Assembly: GCA_002077045.2 (NCBI GenBank)
Contig: KZ111179.1
Location: 8,004-72,003, forward strand
Source of the DNA: Rachicladosporium sp. CCFEE 5018
Lineage: Eukaryota > Ascomycota > Dothideomycetes > Cladosporiales > Cladosporiaceae
Length of the DNA stretch: 64,000 nt
Reading direction: 5' to 3'
The position numbers were made by a program, and so were the translations under genes. The notes below the pieces were generated by a model. That model was not told the DNA's origin. It ran no database searches and saw only the letters and a program-made list of their open reading frames with translations. This document shows, piece after piece, positions 43,839 through 55,582 of the stretch (positions are counted from its first letter, which is position 1; each line of letters starts with the position of its first letter).

Positions 43839-46800
43839 TCACAAAGCAGCCAAACTCTCGCCCTCTGTCTCATCGCTCGCGACCCCAAACCCAGAGTCAT
43901 AGACCCTCTTCTTCACCTTCCTCCCTCCAGCACCCTTCTTCCCACTACCAGTCTGCTGCGAAGACGAAGCACCCGCCGACGACTGCGTCTGCGTAGTCGT
44001 GACCTTCTTGCTGACCTGCATCTCACTAAGCGTGTCCATGCCCTCAAGCTGCTCCAGCAGATCATCGCCTTCCTGCTTCAAAGCCTCCCCTTCAGCATCA
44101 ACAGCAGCCTTGGCCCTCGCAAGCTCAGCTTGCAGATTCTTGACGACATCATCAGTGCGGTAGATGTAAGCCTGGAAGCGCTGCTTGAGCGACGCGGACT
44201 GTGCAGTGATCTCTTCAACTGTAGTAGTAGTCGTCTGTGCCTCAGCGCGCAAGTTACCGATCTCCTCGTCACGCGCGTCGAGGACTTCCTGCCAGCGCGC
44301 ATCGGCTTCGATGGCTTTCTCTTCGACAATGAGGATCTTGGCTTGCTTGTCGCGGATTGTGTCCTTGAGGGAGTCGATCTCGGCGCCTGTGTCGGCTTGC
44401 AGGAGGAGAAACTGCTCTGCTTCCTCGTTGACGCGATGCTCGAGGCCGGACTTCTGCTTCTGTAGGTCGGAGATCTCGGTCAGGTGAACTGCAATGGTGT
44501 GATTGAGCGTCGCGATGGCGGCGTTGCGATCTTCGGTCTCGGAGTCGTGGAGTGCGAGAACTTGAGCGTGGTCACGTTGGAGGGTGATGATAGTGGTCTC
44601 GAGAGAGGTGATGTTGGTTTGAAGGAGGACAATCGCGGCATCGTTCTGCTCACGACGCTGATCACTTTGAGCGACTTCGGCGGTGAGGAGGTTCTCGGTA
44701 GCACGTAAATCGTTCTGCAGACGCGCGATCTCAGCATTCCTGTCAGCGACCTCAGTCTCGAGCTCGGCGATCCGCTCGTCGCGCTCGGCAATGGTATCTG
44801 TCATGCTGAGCTGCAGAGTAGTCAGGTCTTTCTGCAGCTCAACGATGGTGACCTCCCGCAGGCGAGTGACACCCTCAGCGGCTTCGCGACGCTCAATCTC
44901 GTCAGCGATGTCCACCTGGAACTGCGCGTCACGCTCGGAGGCGAGCAGCTCCAGCTCTTGCACGCGAATGGTGTTCTGTTGCTGCACCTCGAACATCTTC
45001 TGGCGGAGGCTGTTCGCTTCGACACCCTGCTGGTGCAGCTTCTGGTTGAGCTCCTCGATCTCAGCGTTGCGATCGTCGAGATCGGTCTCAGCCGCCTCGC
45101 GCTGACGACGCTCGGCATCATTCAAGTTGCGAAGGTCGGCTAGCTCGGTGGCCAGCAGATCCAACTCGGTCTCAAGCTTTTCCACACGAGTCTCGAGGTC
45201 GGCAACTTCAGCGTCCTTTTCAAGAGCGCTCGCCTCGGCTTGCTCACGTACGCCCTGCTCGACCAGTAGCTCTGCTTTGGCTTGTTCAAGCTGCTCGCGG
45301 AGCGCATTACGCCCAACGGCGATCTCCTCGATGTGTGCTTCAAGCTCGGTGATGAGGACCTGCCTCTCTGCACCTTGCTTCTCAGCTTCGTTGCGCAGGA
45401 TGATCTCAGCGTCCAGTCTCGACTCCAGATCCTCAATGTCCACTTCGCGAGATTGATTCATCTTCGTGATAGTGACGTTATGCTCCGTCTCCATCTTCGT
45501 GATGAGTATTTGAAGCCTGGTCTCCTCATCGCGGTAGCCCTGGAGCGACACATTGAGCTTGTCAAGGGATTGCTGGAGGCTGATGTTGTCCGCCTCGAGG
45601 ATGGTGAGCTGATCGTGCTTCTCCTTGAGCTTCGCAGCCAGATCGTCACGCTGCTCCTCAGCGATGGCCAGCTGTTCTTCGAGCTCCTCAATGTCGCGCT
45701 CCTTCGTGTCGGAGAGCTCGTCGAGCTGCTTCCACTGCGCTTGCAATGTGTCAATGCGAATCTCGGCAGCAGCGAGATGGTCGATCAACTTGTCCACCTG
45801 GACTTGCAGATCAGTCGAATGTGCGATCTGGCGCTGGAAGTCGCGGTCCTGTTCGACAAGTCTGTCCGCGAATTTTGTGCTGTTGGCAAAAAGGATTTCG
45901 AGCAGGTCGGCATTGGTCGCATCTTCGGGCAGACTGTCGGGGAATCTGGCGTACATCTTCTCGCGAATACTTTCGAAAGACTCGCGTATGGCCTGAATGA
46001 TGATCGACGGCTGCACGTCGCCGGCGGAGAAGCCAAGCGCTTGCAGACCGATGGTCTCGATTCTCAGTTGAGTCTTCGCATCATTCGCCTCCTGCGCAAG
46101 CACCACAATGGTATCCTCGAAGGTCCGGCGCTCAGCGTCAGTCAATCCCTGACCTGAGGTGCGTCTGCCGTTGGCGACAATGATGTCTTGTGATTGGCGG
46201 ATGCTCGTCCTCTTGCTCACCGCAGTGGGCGTGACTGGCTCGAGACCATCACCGGCAAGCTGCGGATATGACACCTCCTGCTGGCTGTCGATGACCATCA
46301 TGTCATTGTCGGGCAAGCTATCAATATGTCCGCGAGCACGGTTGGCGAGGACATCGTGACGCAGGCGGGCGATCTCAGCCTCTACCGCCTGATGACGATC
46401 GAGGTCGACCTCATCGTCCTCATCAGTCTCGAGCTCCAAGATCAATTCCTTAATCCGCTTCTCTTTCTCTTGAGTCTCGATGCGAAGCTCATCTAGCTCC
46501 TTGAGTGTGGCGCGCGTGTGCTGATCGAGCTTGCCAAGCTTCTTCTGCTCGCCATGCTGACTTTGAAGGTGGCGGATGCGCTCATCGAGAACTTCGCGGA
46601 GGCTTGCAAAGTGGTGCTCCTGTACAGTGCGAGTTTCGCCAGCCTCGTTCAACGAGAGGTGGGCAGGAAGTGAAGTCCGCTGGGTGGAGGTCTTGTAGCG
46701 TTTCGACCCGCCGAGGCTTGGTGAAGCTGTCATACGGCGCTTGACTGACATCTTGGTGGTCTGAGTCTTTGCGGCGTATGGTGTCTTGTGTTGAGCAGTG

Positions 46801-47183
46801 GATCCATCGACATCCACCTCATCTGAGCCAAAGTGCACGTGCCTTGACCTCGACTGAGGGATTTCAGATTCATTCTCCTCAAGTAACTCAGCCTCCACTC
46901 GTGCGACAGCTTCGACTGTGCCGTCCATCTGCGGCAAGTCTGAGATCACCTCAATGTGCTCGTCTTCCTCAAGAATCACCTCAGGTTCCTCACTTGCGGT
47001 CTTAGTCTTCTTCGTCTTGCGTCGCTTGGCAGGAGCTGACAGCCCGGGTACACTCAGCCCTTGACTGCTGGCAGGTCTCTCGGAGGCAGTGGAGGCATCG
47101 CTCGCTCTCCTCTTCCTCGTCGCCCGCTGTGGGAGTGGCTGACTCGCACTCGGAGGTGCGTTCCTCGCGCGTCTGGGCGGCAT
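43839..47183 (-). CDS. Nuclear long coiled-coil protein, copy B, 1114 aa
   Basis: This is the second version of the protein at 14549-17893, with identical length and architecture: basic disordered head with nuclear signals (PPRRAR, TRKRRAS, AKRRKTKKTK), continuous coiled coil, and the KKRVYDSGFGVASDE tail. Substitutions are mostly conservative (E/D, K/R, S/T) and many codons differ silently, so both copies appear under purifying selection. Heptad phase is kept throughout. Confidence 0.85.
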   Translation of the reverse strand: MPPRRARNAPPSASQPLPQRATRKRRASDASTASERPASSQGLSVPGLSAPAKRRKTKKTKTASEEPEVILEEDEHIEVISDLPQMDGTVEAVARVEAELLEENESEIPQSRSRHVHFGSDEVDVDGSTAQHKTPYAAKTQTTKMSVKRRMTASPSLGGSKRYKTSTQRTSLPAHLSLNEAGETRTVQEHHFASLREVLDERIRHLQSQHGEQKKLGKLDQHTRATLKELDELRIETQEKEKRIKELILELETDEDDEVDLDRHQAVEAEIARLRHDVLANRARGHIDSLPDNDMMVIDSQQEVSYPQLAGDGLEPVTPTAVSKRTSIRQSQDIIVANGRRTSGQGLTDAERRTFEDTIVVLAQEANDAKTQLRIETIGLQALGFSAGDVQPSIIIQAIRESFESIREKMYARFPDSLPEDATNADLLEILFANSTKFADRLVEQDRDFQRQIAHSTDLQVQVDKLIDHLAAAEIRIDTLQAQWKQLDELSDTKERDIEELEEQLAIAEEQRDDLAAKLKEKHDQLTILEADNISLQQSLDKLNVSLQGYRDEETRLQILITKMETEHNVTITKMNQSREVDIEDLESRLDAEIILRNEAEKQGAERQVLITELEAHIEEIAVGRNALREQLEQAKAELLVEQGVREQAEASALEKDAEVADLETRVEKLETELDLLATELADLRNLNDAERRQREAAETDLDDRNAEIEELNQKLHQQGVEANSLRQKMFEVQQQNTIRVQELELLASERDAQFQVDIADEIERREAAEGVTRLREVTIVELQKDLTTLQLSMTDTIAERDERIAELETEVADRNAEIARLQNDLRATENLLTAEVAQSDQRREQNDAAIVLLQTNITSLETTIITLQRDHAQVLALHDSETEDRNAAIATLNHTIAVHLTEISDLQKQKSGLEHRVNEEAEQFLLLQADTGAEIDSLKDTIRDKQAKILIVEEKAIEADARWQEVLDARDEEIGNLRAEAQTTTTTVEEITAQSASLKQRFQAYIYRTDDVVKNLQAELARAKAAVDAEGEALKQEGDDLLEQLEGMDTLSEMQVSKKVTTTQTQSSAGASSSQQTGSGKKGAGGRKVKKRVYDSGFGVASDETEGESLAAL

Positions 47184-49590
47184 CTTGGTGGTGTACTGCA
47201 CCTATGTATGCAGCAATTTGGATCAGCTTACTCAAAAAGCAAGCTGCGAGCAGTTCGAGCGAGCTCCTGATCAACAGGAGGGCTATGTAGCAAATTGTGA
47301 TGGAGAAGCAATGCAGATGATGTTGTGTTGGACAGCAAGTCTGCAAGAATTGGAAGGGTTGGCGGTGCCTGTGGCTGGAGAGGTGACGACAGGCGTAAAG
47401 TTTGTTTTACGATCACTGCGGCAGGACGCGTGCTTAGCGTGTTTGCTAGGTACATCCCGGCAACTTGGGTTCACTACATCATTGAATGACGGACTTCACC
47501 ACGATCATCGAGATGCGTTTCTGGAATCCTAAGTAACTCAGAGTCGAGCGACTAACGTCTCGCGATGGTATCGTTATAGCACGAGCGCATGCTACAGTGT
47601 CCGAGGCGAGGACCAGTCCACCAGGCTGGCGACACTGCATGATTCGACATGTGGTCACTCTCCATTGCTACAGCAGCAAGTAACATGTCCCGAGATAAAT
47701 GTCGACCAAGAGGGTGTCGGGCTTCTCGACCAGCCCATCAACCGAAGCGCAAGAATCAGGACACGGTCAACCTAGCTGACAGTCGCTAGCAGTACTTGAG
47801 AACAGCTACGCCTATCCTGCATTAGGTCATAGAAAAACTACTACAGCGAGAGTCTTGACAGTGACACATTCTCAACGGTCGTCTTTGTTTCGCCCTCAAT
47901 TGTAATGGGCAGTGTCCTGAGGAATGTTCGCACCTCCTTGGCGACCGGCAACATCATCGTACTGCAGGGCTTGCAAGAGCCCTCATCGAGTATGGTATTC
48001 GTCAATGTTTCGACATTGCAACCGCTGACGCGAGTCGATTGTCCAGGCTGGACACGTTATCGCAGCCTTCTGCAGCCCTCGAGTAACTGCTACAGGGCAT
48101 ATCAGATCTCACAGCCTGCACGAGCCTCAACGTGGCTACGATTTCAGCACCTATTCGCACGACGGCAGGCAGGAGCCAGCTCAAATGTACTCAAGGGGAT
48201 CCGTAGTTGATCTAGAGACCGGATAAGCTCTACCTATAGCAGTCGCGGGATCAAGCCAGCACAGAGTCGTTGATTGTTGTATGGTCTACGGTGCAACTAG
48301 TCTTACAAGCACATGGCTTCCAAACGCTATTCCACTGCCGTGATATCACCGCTGTCCACAGCCTCTGGAGGTTGCATCGTTGGGACTGTTACCGAAGTAC
48401 TGTGGAATAGTAGCGCTATAGCGTGACGACTGATTAAGAGATCAGGTTTATCTAGGTGCTTCTCGGGAACGAGATTCTCTCTGCCGTAGCATAAGAGCGA
48501 GACAACACTCGCGGCTCATAACATAGCAGCATAACCACCTCTAGACGTTCAGAAAATTCGTAGAACCATGCCCTATGTGCTCGGTTATTCAAAAGCAAGA
48601 TTTGTTCGACGTTTGGAAGCAGAGCTGGCACCACTTGAGCAGGCACACGCATGACAAACGAAGCGGACCATTCGAGAAGCTCACGTAGGTAACATTGCTT
48701 AAATATACCACACTGTGACAACGATTTCTTGTCAATGCTACCTAGGAGAGCTCCTAGAGGAGACAAATCTCTCCCCGACAGCGTACTTACCTTTTCGCTA
48801 TTGCAGCGCTGTATATACCAGCGTCCCTCACCACGGAAAATCGCTGAGCGGTTCGCTTTTTCTGTCACTCGCGTGGCAGCTTCCTCGTCAGCGATACTGT
48901 ATGAGGCTCTAGCGGCTCGGAGAAGCACGCTTGCGCAGTCGTTGACTGCCGCTGCCACGTGAGTATCCGCCGGCATCGGAGCAGCTGCATGTATTCCACG
49001 ACGATCGCGCAGTTCGCAGCCAATGGAGTGCCCCACAAGCAGATCACGTCTGATATCACAATCTGCAACGCAGCCAAAGTGGAGAGGTGTAGCGAAACGG
49101 CGTGAAGCGGCTCGTAGTGAGATGCTTATGCCCTTGCTACTTGTCGTGCGACGTCTTAGGGTTCTGCCTGATGCGGAAGGAGCCTCTAATGCTCCTTCCA
49201 GTTCGCTCTTTCCGAGCCCGCGCTACGGTGCAAACACTTTGCGATTCGAGCCTAGGCTTCGTCTCGTGTTTGCAGTGACATCTCTGAGTATAAGAGGATG
49301 ACGACCCGGTGTAGGCGTAAAGGGATTCGTTGATTACGATCCGCCTGGCTGATGTACGCGGCCGAGAATTGGGGGCGCATCGAGTTTCGCGTGACGTTGT
49401 GACGAATCGACAACGTGTAAAGAAAGGGCATCGAAGGAACGCCAGCGCCGTTTCATCGCCGTCATCGCCGACAATCTTGCAACTCTGAGGTCGGACGTTC
49501 TCCTTTGTCGCGCATCATCGGTGAACATCCACTCTTCTTGAATCCGCCGCCAAGAATCTACGATTACGAACCCTGGACAGCCTCCTCACG
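47184..49590. other. 2.4-kb intergenic region upstream of coiled-coil and F-box genes, copy B
   Basis: The ends match copy A (47184 to about 47515 and 48876-49590). The middle, about 47515-48875, has no visible match to copy A's middle and is about 300 bp longer. I find no ORF with domain features and no terminal repeats. The F-box proximal part is conserved promoter and 5' UTR. Confidence 0.55.
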
Positions 49591-51288
49591 ATGGCGGGAA
49601 TTGCGCAGACGTCGCATCTGCTATCTTTACCGGCGGAACTCGTCTTCCACATACTCGCACATCTCGAACCATTGGATCTCGCCAATGTAGCGCTGACAGA
49701 CCGGCGACTGAAGACTCAGTCATACGACGACCAAATATGGCTTCCGATCATCAACGAGAATCTCCCGGAGCGGATAACCAGCCCGCAACCTCTGGAGACG
49801 TTCCGTGAACTGTACATTGCGCATCACTCACATTGGTTTCTGCCCAAGCACAAGATCTGGTTCTCCGATAGCGAACCGAACGGGAAGCTCCTCATTGCAC
49901 GGTATGATCCGCGACGAGCATGCATCGAGGCATACACCATGGCTGCCATGCGCGGGGAGCACACGCTGGAGCGATGGGAGAAAGATCCGGACGTCATCAT
50001 ACACAGCTTCAATCCAGTCGTGGCGCTGGATCTCAATCAGCCAACGTTGAGACTCAGCGTCGACAGCATGCAGACGGATGATCAGCCCAATGCCTTCCCG
50101 AGTGATCGAGGCTATGCAGCATCAACGAGATACAGCAAGGAGACACTCATGGAGACTTTCGCGGAAGCCGGTCTGTACGGCTCCTTCATGCTCTGTCGCA
50201 ACCTCCCAGTCGAAGCCATAGGCAACTCCACCAGCATCTGGCCGCCTCGTCGTTTTCCCGCCAATGCGCGCGTCCGCAATGATAGCCAAAATGGCTACAA
50301 ATCCGCCGGCCACCGCCCCACGACGCTCGCAGAAGTTAGCCAGCACAACTTCCGCCTGCGCAAATGGGTAGAGTACACCGGCCGGCGCTCAACCCCTAGC
50401 ATCATGTCGTTCACCGCGCAGAATGGCTTGACAGCAGCTCTGGGTCTTGCAGGCCAGTACATCTCCGGCGGCATGGGCTTCAGTTCGCGCTCCTACTTGA
50501 ATTCAGGAATGAACGTGCGCATGCCAGAGGACATCACGACCTATGCCACCCTGCCAGAATGGTGCTATACGCCTACAAAAGAAAAGCCATGGCGCGGCAT
50601 TTGGTGTGGAGATTACAGCGGTCACGGCTGCGAGTTCATCCTCATCATGCAACCCGACAAGGAAGACGAAGCGGCTTTGCCCGAAAACATGGAATGGCTA
50701 CAGAATTGGTTCCGCGGCTATCGGCGCCGCAGCAGTGCAAGCACGAACTCCGCCTCAACCTCCACATCCCTCCCAGACCCAGATCCGGACTTCGAATTCG
50801 CAGTCGCGCGCCAGCAAGAGGTTGCCGCGGCTTTCGAAGCCGAGTACGGTGACCCGGAGCCAGAACCTGATGGACCTTTTGTCCGGACTAAGCAGCCTGT
50901 GACGGATTACAAGGATGTGCCGACGGGCAGATTAGAGGCTGTGAAGTTGACGGGTGATATGAATATCCCGCGCGGGGAGTACACATTCATCGCACCAGAG
51001 GTTGGACATGGAGGATTCATGAGGGTGGCTGATGAGGAGACTTTCAAGGGCGCGAGGGTTGTGCGGAGCGCGGGACATATTGCTGGGAGGGGTTTTAACG
51101 ACGGTGAGTCGCCTTTTACGTGATTCACGGTGCAGAGACTGACATCACTCGCAGATCAGTATATGCCGAGCCAGCTTATCATGATTTCGCACGACAGACT
51201 GGCGCAGTACTGGGAAGGTTTCGGGGAGGGCTTTGGGCATATCTCGTATTATCAGCGGGTGGATCTGGACGCATTGTTGAAGATATAG
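49591..51288 (+). CDS. F-box protein (FBXO31-like architecture), copy B, 548 aa
   Basis: This is the second version of the gene at 20019-21724. Exons are 49591-51103 and 51155-51288, of the same lengths as copy A. The intron is 51 bp against 59 bp in copy A. The F-box, the PWRGIWCGDYSGHGCEF core and the C-terminal DRLAQYWEGFGEGFGH patch are unchanged; only a few conservative replacements are seen, e.g. Cys to Arg in GFSS(C/R)SYL. Confidence 0.9.
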
Positions 51289-51542
51289 GTGTGTAGACAT
51301 GTCGTTGGGGCATTGCATAGCGTGGATTTGCATCATTTCGCCACGAGCCTTTCATCTCTTTGCATAATGAGCCGTTCTCAACATCGCATTCGGGATGCGT
51401 GATAGCAGCTGATATTGTGAACCATGCAGTGCCGAGGTCCAGTCCAATGCGCACTTGGTCGATCAGTGATGTATCATCGACTGTATCGCTAGCTTAGGGA
51501 AACTCACTAAACTTTAGTCCTTCACTTCGATAAGCAGCAGAA
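51289..51542. other. Intergenic spacer, F-box and ABM-like genes, copy B
   Basis: Matches 21725-21993 apart from a short deletion near 51475. It contains no gene. Confidence 0.45.
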
Positions 51543-52376
51543 ATGCCCGACCACATCGCCCTCCTCTGCACACTCCACCCTGCTTCCCAGGAAAAGAGCG
51601 AAAGAGTCTGTCTTGGCCCCACACCAGATCATCTTGATTGATACTAAAGCTAAGACCTTCGCAAGATCCTCGGCCTCCTCCGCCGCTCAGCTCGAGAGTA
51701 CTACACCAAGCCGTCCGCGAAATGTATCGCCTGGTCTTACTTCACGCCGGCCGCCAAGCTCACATTGGACGCCACGTCCTTCCCTCTAATGGGCATGGAA
51801 GTCTACACCGACAAGGCTGCGCTCCAAGCGCAGGTAGACGATACCGAGCACTTCCAGCCGTACCACGCTACTGTCAAGTGCGAGGGATTGTATGCTAAGC
51901 CGGAGGAACTGCAGTCGTGGTACCTGGATTGCGGGTTTGTTGCGCGAGGTCAAGGGCAGACGAATGGCGGCAGAGGTGGGCTGGTCAGTGTTTCCCGACT
52001 AGTCTGCAAGCACGCCGCTGGCGCGGTGAAGGTGCTGGATGGGTTGAGGGAATTTGCGAAGTGGGTGGATCGGGAGGAACCTGACGTGCTATCTTATGGT
52101 GTGTTCACTCGACCCAAGGCTGCGAACGAGGTGCTGGTCTGGGTAAGGTATGTGAATGGGAAGGCTGTCAGGAGCCATGACGAAGCTCCGGAGCATAGGG
52201 CTGCTCAGTACGTGTGCACCTTCTCAGTAGCGCGGACTACAACGTGGCTGACGAGAGAACATAGGAAACTCATGGGCCCGTATCTGGACATGAAGAAGAC
52301 TGAGACGACGGTTTGGAGAGAAGTCGAGGATAGCTTTGTCGCGCCTCTAGCGGCGTCTTCCACCGCGAAGCTCTAA
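51543..52376 (+). CDS. Dimeric alpha/beta-barrel (ABM/EthD-like fold) protein, copy B, intact, 238 aa
   Basis: Exons are 51543-51605, 51666-52207 and 52265-52376. The intron junctions give SER|ILGLLRRSAREYY and AAQ|KLMGPYL. The codon that is TGA in copy A is CGA here, so the frame is open. The protein has two ferredoxin-like halves (IALLCTLHP.. / SAKCIAWSYFTP.. and VSVSRLVCKH.. / VLSYGVFTRPK..), as in antibiotic-biosynthesis-monooxygenase-type barrels. No catalytic residue can be assigned. The first-intron donor GTCTGT is weak; the TACTAA-like branch site before the acceptor supports it. It is convergent with the EthD gene, 70 bp away. Confidence 0.75.
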
Positions 52377-52446
52377 ACCGCCTCCAGCTCATCCCTTCTC
52401 CGACCTCTCCCGCCTCCTGCGCCTCAAGTCCTCCGGTATCATTCCT

Positions 52447-52848
52447 CTAATCCGACCCAGTCACCTCACCGGTAATAAGAATCGGCTTCCCGTCCGAGAA
52501 ATTCGGCACATCGCCCATGATCTCCGCTGTGTGCTCGCCGCCGGCCGCTTTATCGAACTCGGCCTTGCTGCCCCACTCGAGCGTTGCTTGGACGGAGTAG
52601 TCGGCGTCGTCAGGGAACTGGATGACCTGCGGAGGGCTAGAGTCAGTCGCTGAGCGGAGGGTGACGGGAAACGATTGAAAGCGGTGGTATGTTGTGAGAG
52701 TTGGAGGTGGATTACGTACTTTGTACGACTTTAGGCCTGCTGGGCCCCAGTGCTTCTTCACCAGCGGCATGTGCGAGGTGAGGTAGTAGTTCATGTCGAA
52801 CTTGCAGCCCTTGGGGTAGAGCACGGTGGTGGTGGCTCCTGAAGGCAT
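52447..52848 (-). CDS. EthD-domain protein, copy B, 102 aa
   Basis: This is the second version of the gene at 22895-23302. Exons on the minus strand are 52848-52720 and 52626-52447. The 93-bp intron is a multiple of three with no in-frame stop, so an unspliced transcript would encode a 31-codon insert; in copy A the 99-bp intron has a stop. The protein is practically identical to copy A. Confidence 0.88.
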   Translation of the reverse strand: MPSGATTTVLYPKGCKFDMNYYLTSHMPLVKKHWGPAGLKSYKVRNPPPTLTTYHRFQSFPVTLRSATDSSPPQVIQFPDDADYSVQATLEWGSKAEFDKAAGGEHTAEIMGDVPNFSDGKPILITGEVTGSD

Positions 52849-53512
52849 GGTGGGCGGTTCTCTGAAAATCTGGACGTGTGTATGTAGGTGAGTATGTACA
52901 AGATGTATTGGTTCTGCTTTGTGTAACACGAATGAGAAGAGGAACTGCTTATATGTTATGTTCCTTGATCGCTCATGGTCATCTTGCCCCACCTCGAAGC
53001 TCGCCCAGGAGACTACGCTACTGAGACGACCCCTCCTACCGTATTCCCTAGACCCGAGGTTTGCAACGGCCGTAGTGTGTGGATGCAATTACTGTACACG
53101 ACAGGCGACCAGTGGACGCGATGTTGCTGAGTGAGCGAAGACGCGTGTGGGCAGTCTTGCACGACATCCCCATCCCTCGAGCTGACACATCACGGATTTG
53201 ATATCCATGGCAACTTCTTCATTCGGCTCCTAAACGCACCATCATGGTATTCACAACCACGGACTCTACATGTAGATCGTCGACGCAGCAACTAGCCGAC
53301 ATAGGTAAGATCACGACTGCGACCGGTAACGAGGCATCCGCTGCGCTGGGTCAACAACGCGTCCGCGCAGTCGAGTAGCCAATACTACTTGATACGATTG
53401 CATTTCTCCTCACGTCCATCAATGTCTATCCAAAGCGCGAATCTCTTTCTCATATCGCATCTGTGTTCACACAGATAATTTGGAAGACTTTCACTTCCAT
53501 ACACTAAGCGGC
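52849..53512. other. Intergenic region, EthD and secreted-protein genes, copy B
   Basis: Counterpart of 23303-23962, well conserved, with small indels near 53150-53270. I see no gene. Confidence 0.5.
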
Positions 53513-53956
53513 TCAACGCAAGGCACTTTTCCAGGCGCCATCCTCTCCGGAACAGAGGTACAAGTAAGGCACGGGACACGAAATCTGTCCGAAGTATCCT
53601 TGGAACAGCTTCCCCCCGAGGCTCCTGCAATCGAAGCCAGCAGCCAGAACGAGATGATCCTTGATATGCGCGAGACACATGCCCACACCCTTCTTGTTGG
53701 GATCGTCAAAGTGTGCGTAGCCGTACAGGGAAGGGCTCCCCGGGCACGCGTAATTGGGAGGGTAGCCGTTTCCGCTCGTCGGCTTCTTTTGATGGATTTT
53801 TAGGTCGTTGATCTGAAAGAGAAAGGCCTCCGAATCGAAGATGTCTCCGTCTCCGATGGTGACGGCTGAACCCAGCGTGGCGTAGGCGGTCAATTTGCAT
53901 TTGTCGGCGGCGACGACGGCAGCTAGTGCTGAGATTAAGAGGGCGTAGGCCTTCAT
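53513..53956 (-). CDS. Small secreted cysteine-rich protein, copy B, 147 aa
   Basis: This is the second version of the protein at 23963-24406. The signal peptide is identical. It has six Cys, because the last residue is Arg instead of Cys. Other changes are few (E44A, E53K, E96A, E99K, P104L). Four of these replace Glu or Pro on the same face of the sequence region 44-104, so the copies may differ in charge. Confidence 0.83.
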   Translation of the reverse strand: MKAYALLISALAAVVAADKCKLTAYATLGSAVTIGDGDIFDSEAFLFQINDLKIHQKKPTSGNGYPPNYACPGSPSLYGYAHFDDPNKKGVGMCLAHIKDHLVLAAGFDCRSLGGKLFQGYFGQISCPVPYLYLCSGEDGAWKSALR

Positions 53957-54904
53957 CTTGGCTGTCAGTGGGATGTTTGTTGCGTGATGGTCGTTAGCAG
54001 GGCAGCTTGGTTTGAACAGTGCAATGTGCGGTGCGCAGACGACAGTTGGTGAGAGCTGTATAGTGAAGGTGGCGCTCGCCGAAGATGTCGAGCGTAGTGA
54101 TGGGTTTCAGCGACGTTCTGGGATTGACGGTGAATTTGTAGGAGGCCAATCTACGCTGCTTGTGCAGGTAGGTGCATGTGCAGTCCACTGCGCCGCCTCT
54201 CAAGCGATCCGCGCACTATAACATTCGGAGATGTCTGCAACCACGAGGATAGTGGCCGCTGGCTGGCTCGTCTGCTGCTTGACCATGCGTCTCGAGTTCA
54301 ACCGGTAGTATCGTGGCGAATGAGCAAGCCCCCAGAGAGCGCGTGGTCGAAAGCTCTGCATATGTTGTGTTGGTGGCGGTCGTAGCCATATGCATGCATA
54401 TGTACTCACTCAGCACAACGGGTCGACAGGCCGGGCGGCAATGCAGGTCCTAGGATACATACTGCGTCTGCAATCCTTCCAAGAAGCCTCCAATACTCAA
54501 GGCCGAAGCCATTTCCTTGGCAAATCCTTGGCTACATGGACATCATTTAGCGAAACAATCCTTCCCGTTCGTTCGTGGCCTGCCGAGAGGATCTCGGCCG
54601 AATCGGGCTTTATACGTCATGAAGGGTCACGACACCAAGTCCTGCGTCGCTGAGCCGTATAGTCCGAAGGCGTCATGGCCTGCGCTGAGTTGAGCCTCGA
54701 GGACGCTAACACAGGTAATTATGCATGGGTCCAACTCCGCGCCTCGTCGTCGATGGGACGCGTCGCTTTTGGAGGGTTGAGATGGTCTAGCTGCACACAC
54801 GTGAGTGAGAGATGAAGGTATTGCTTTCGAACTTGATTGCAGGACCCAGTCAGGGCCTGTAGTCCATCGCTGAACGCCTTGCTAATCTCATCGTACCCTT
54901 CATC
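53957..54904. other. Conserved 948-bp noncoding interval, copy B
   Basis: Same length as 24407-25354, with about 97% identity and no indel by eye. Confidence 0.6.
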
Positions 54905-55283
54905 TTACGATGCCTTCTTCGCCCTCGCTTTCAGTGCCTTCTTCCGATTACTTCTGATCATCACCACGCTCAAGAAGCTGCCGACTACTGCCCCACCGAG
55001 AAGGAGAAGTATGACGGGTATCCGGATCGCCCAGACTCGAGGAGGGAAGAGTGAGTGGAGGAAGTGGGAGTCGTCGACGAAGGGCTGAAGGACTATGAGC
55101 TGGAGGCGGCAATGCGGAATGGGAGGTATTATACCATCAATAGCGTCCATACTGTGTAGTACGTGAAGACTGTGCTTGAGACTATGAGCATCGCGAAACC
55201 GACTAGTCTGTCGAGCTGGGAGACAGTCAGTCTAGGCCGCTGCAACGGGCATGGCGATAACGTACCAAGTTGCCGGCGCCCAT
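54905..55283 (-). CDS. DPM2: Dolichol-phosphate mannose synthase regulatory subunit 2, copy B, 92 aa
   Basis: This is the second version of the gene at 25355-25733. Exons on the minus strand are 55283-55266, 55215-55135 and 55084-54905. Every splice site is shared and the protein is unchanged as far as I can see. Differences are in introns and flanks. Confidence 0.9.
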
Positions 55284-55582
55284 GGTTGACTTAGACCACT
55301 TCCCGCGTCGTTTGGTTTTTTGACGAGTCTTCTAGAGCTCGTATGTGGTCGATATACAATGAGTGAGTGGTTGCTGCCAGTTGCACGTGAGTGAAGTCGC
55401 GTGTCGCAGCCAATCAGCTGCATCACGCGAGTCATTTGCGCTGGCTCGTGATGACTTTCCTCCAAAGATTGCCTTCCCCGTGGTATTCACTGGTCTTACT
55501 TACACGCACCTTGCACGGTATAGTGGTTGAGGGAGGCACAGGAGATTGTCCCGAATATCAGACACCAGCGCTGCTCCTGGAC
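55284..55582. promoter_or_regulatory. Divergent promoter region, DPM2 and CWC22 genes, copy B
   Basis: Counterpart of 25734-26032, very similar. Confidence 0.4.

Noticed and set aside
48452..49036. 194-codon minus-strand ORF upstream of the F-box gene in copy B
   Set aside because: The matching region of copy A keeps only part of the frame, and the remainder lies in the replaced segment. No domain features; it spans promoter sequence.
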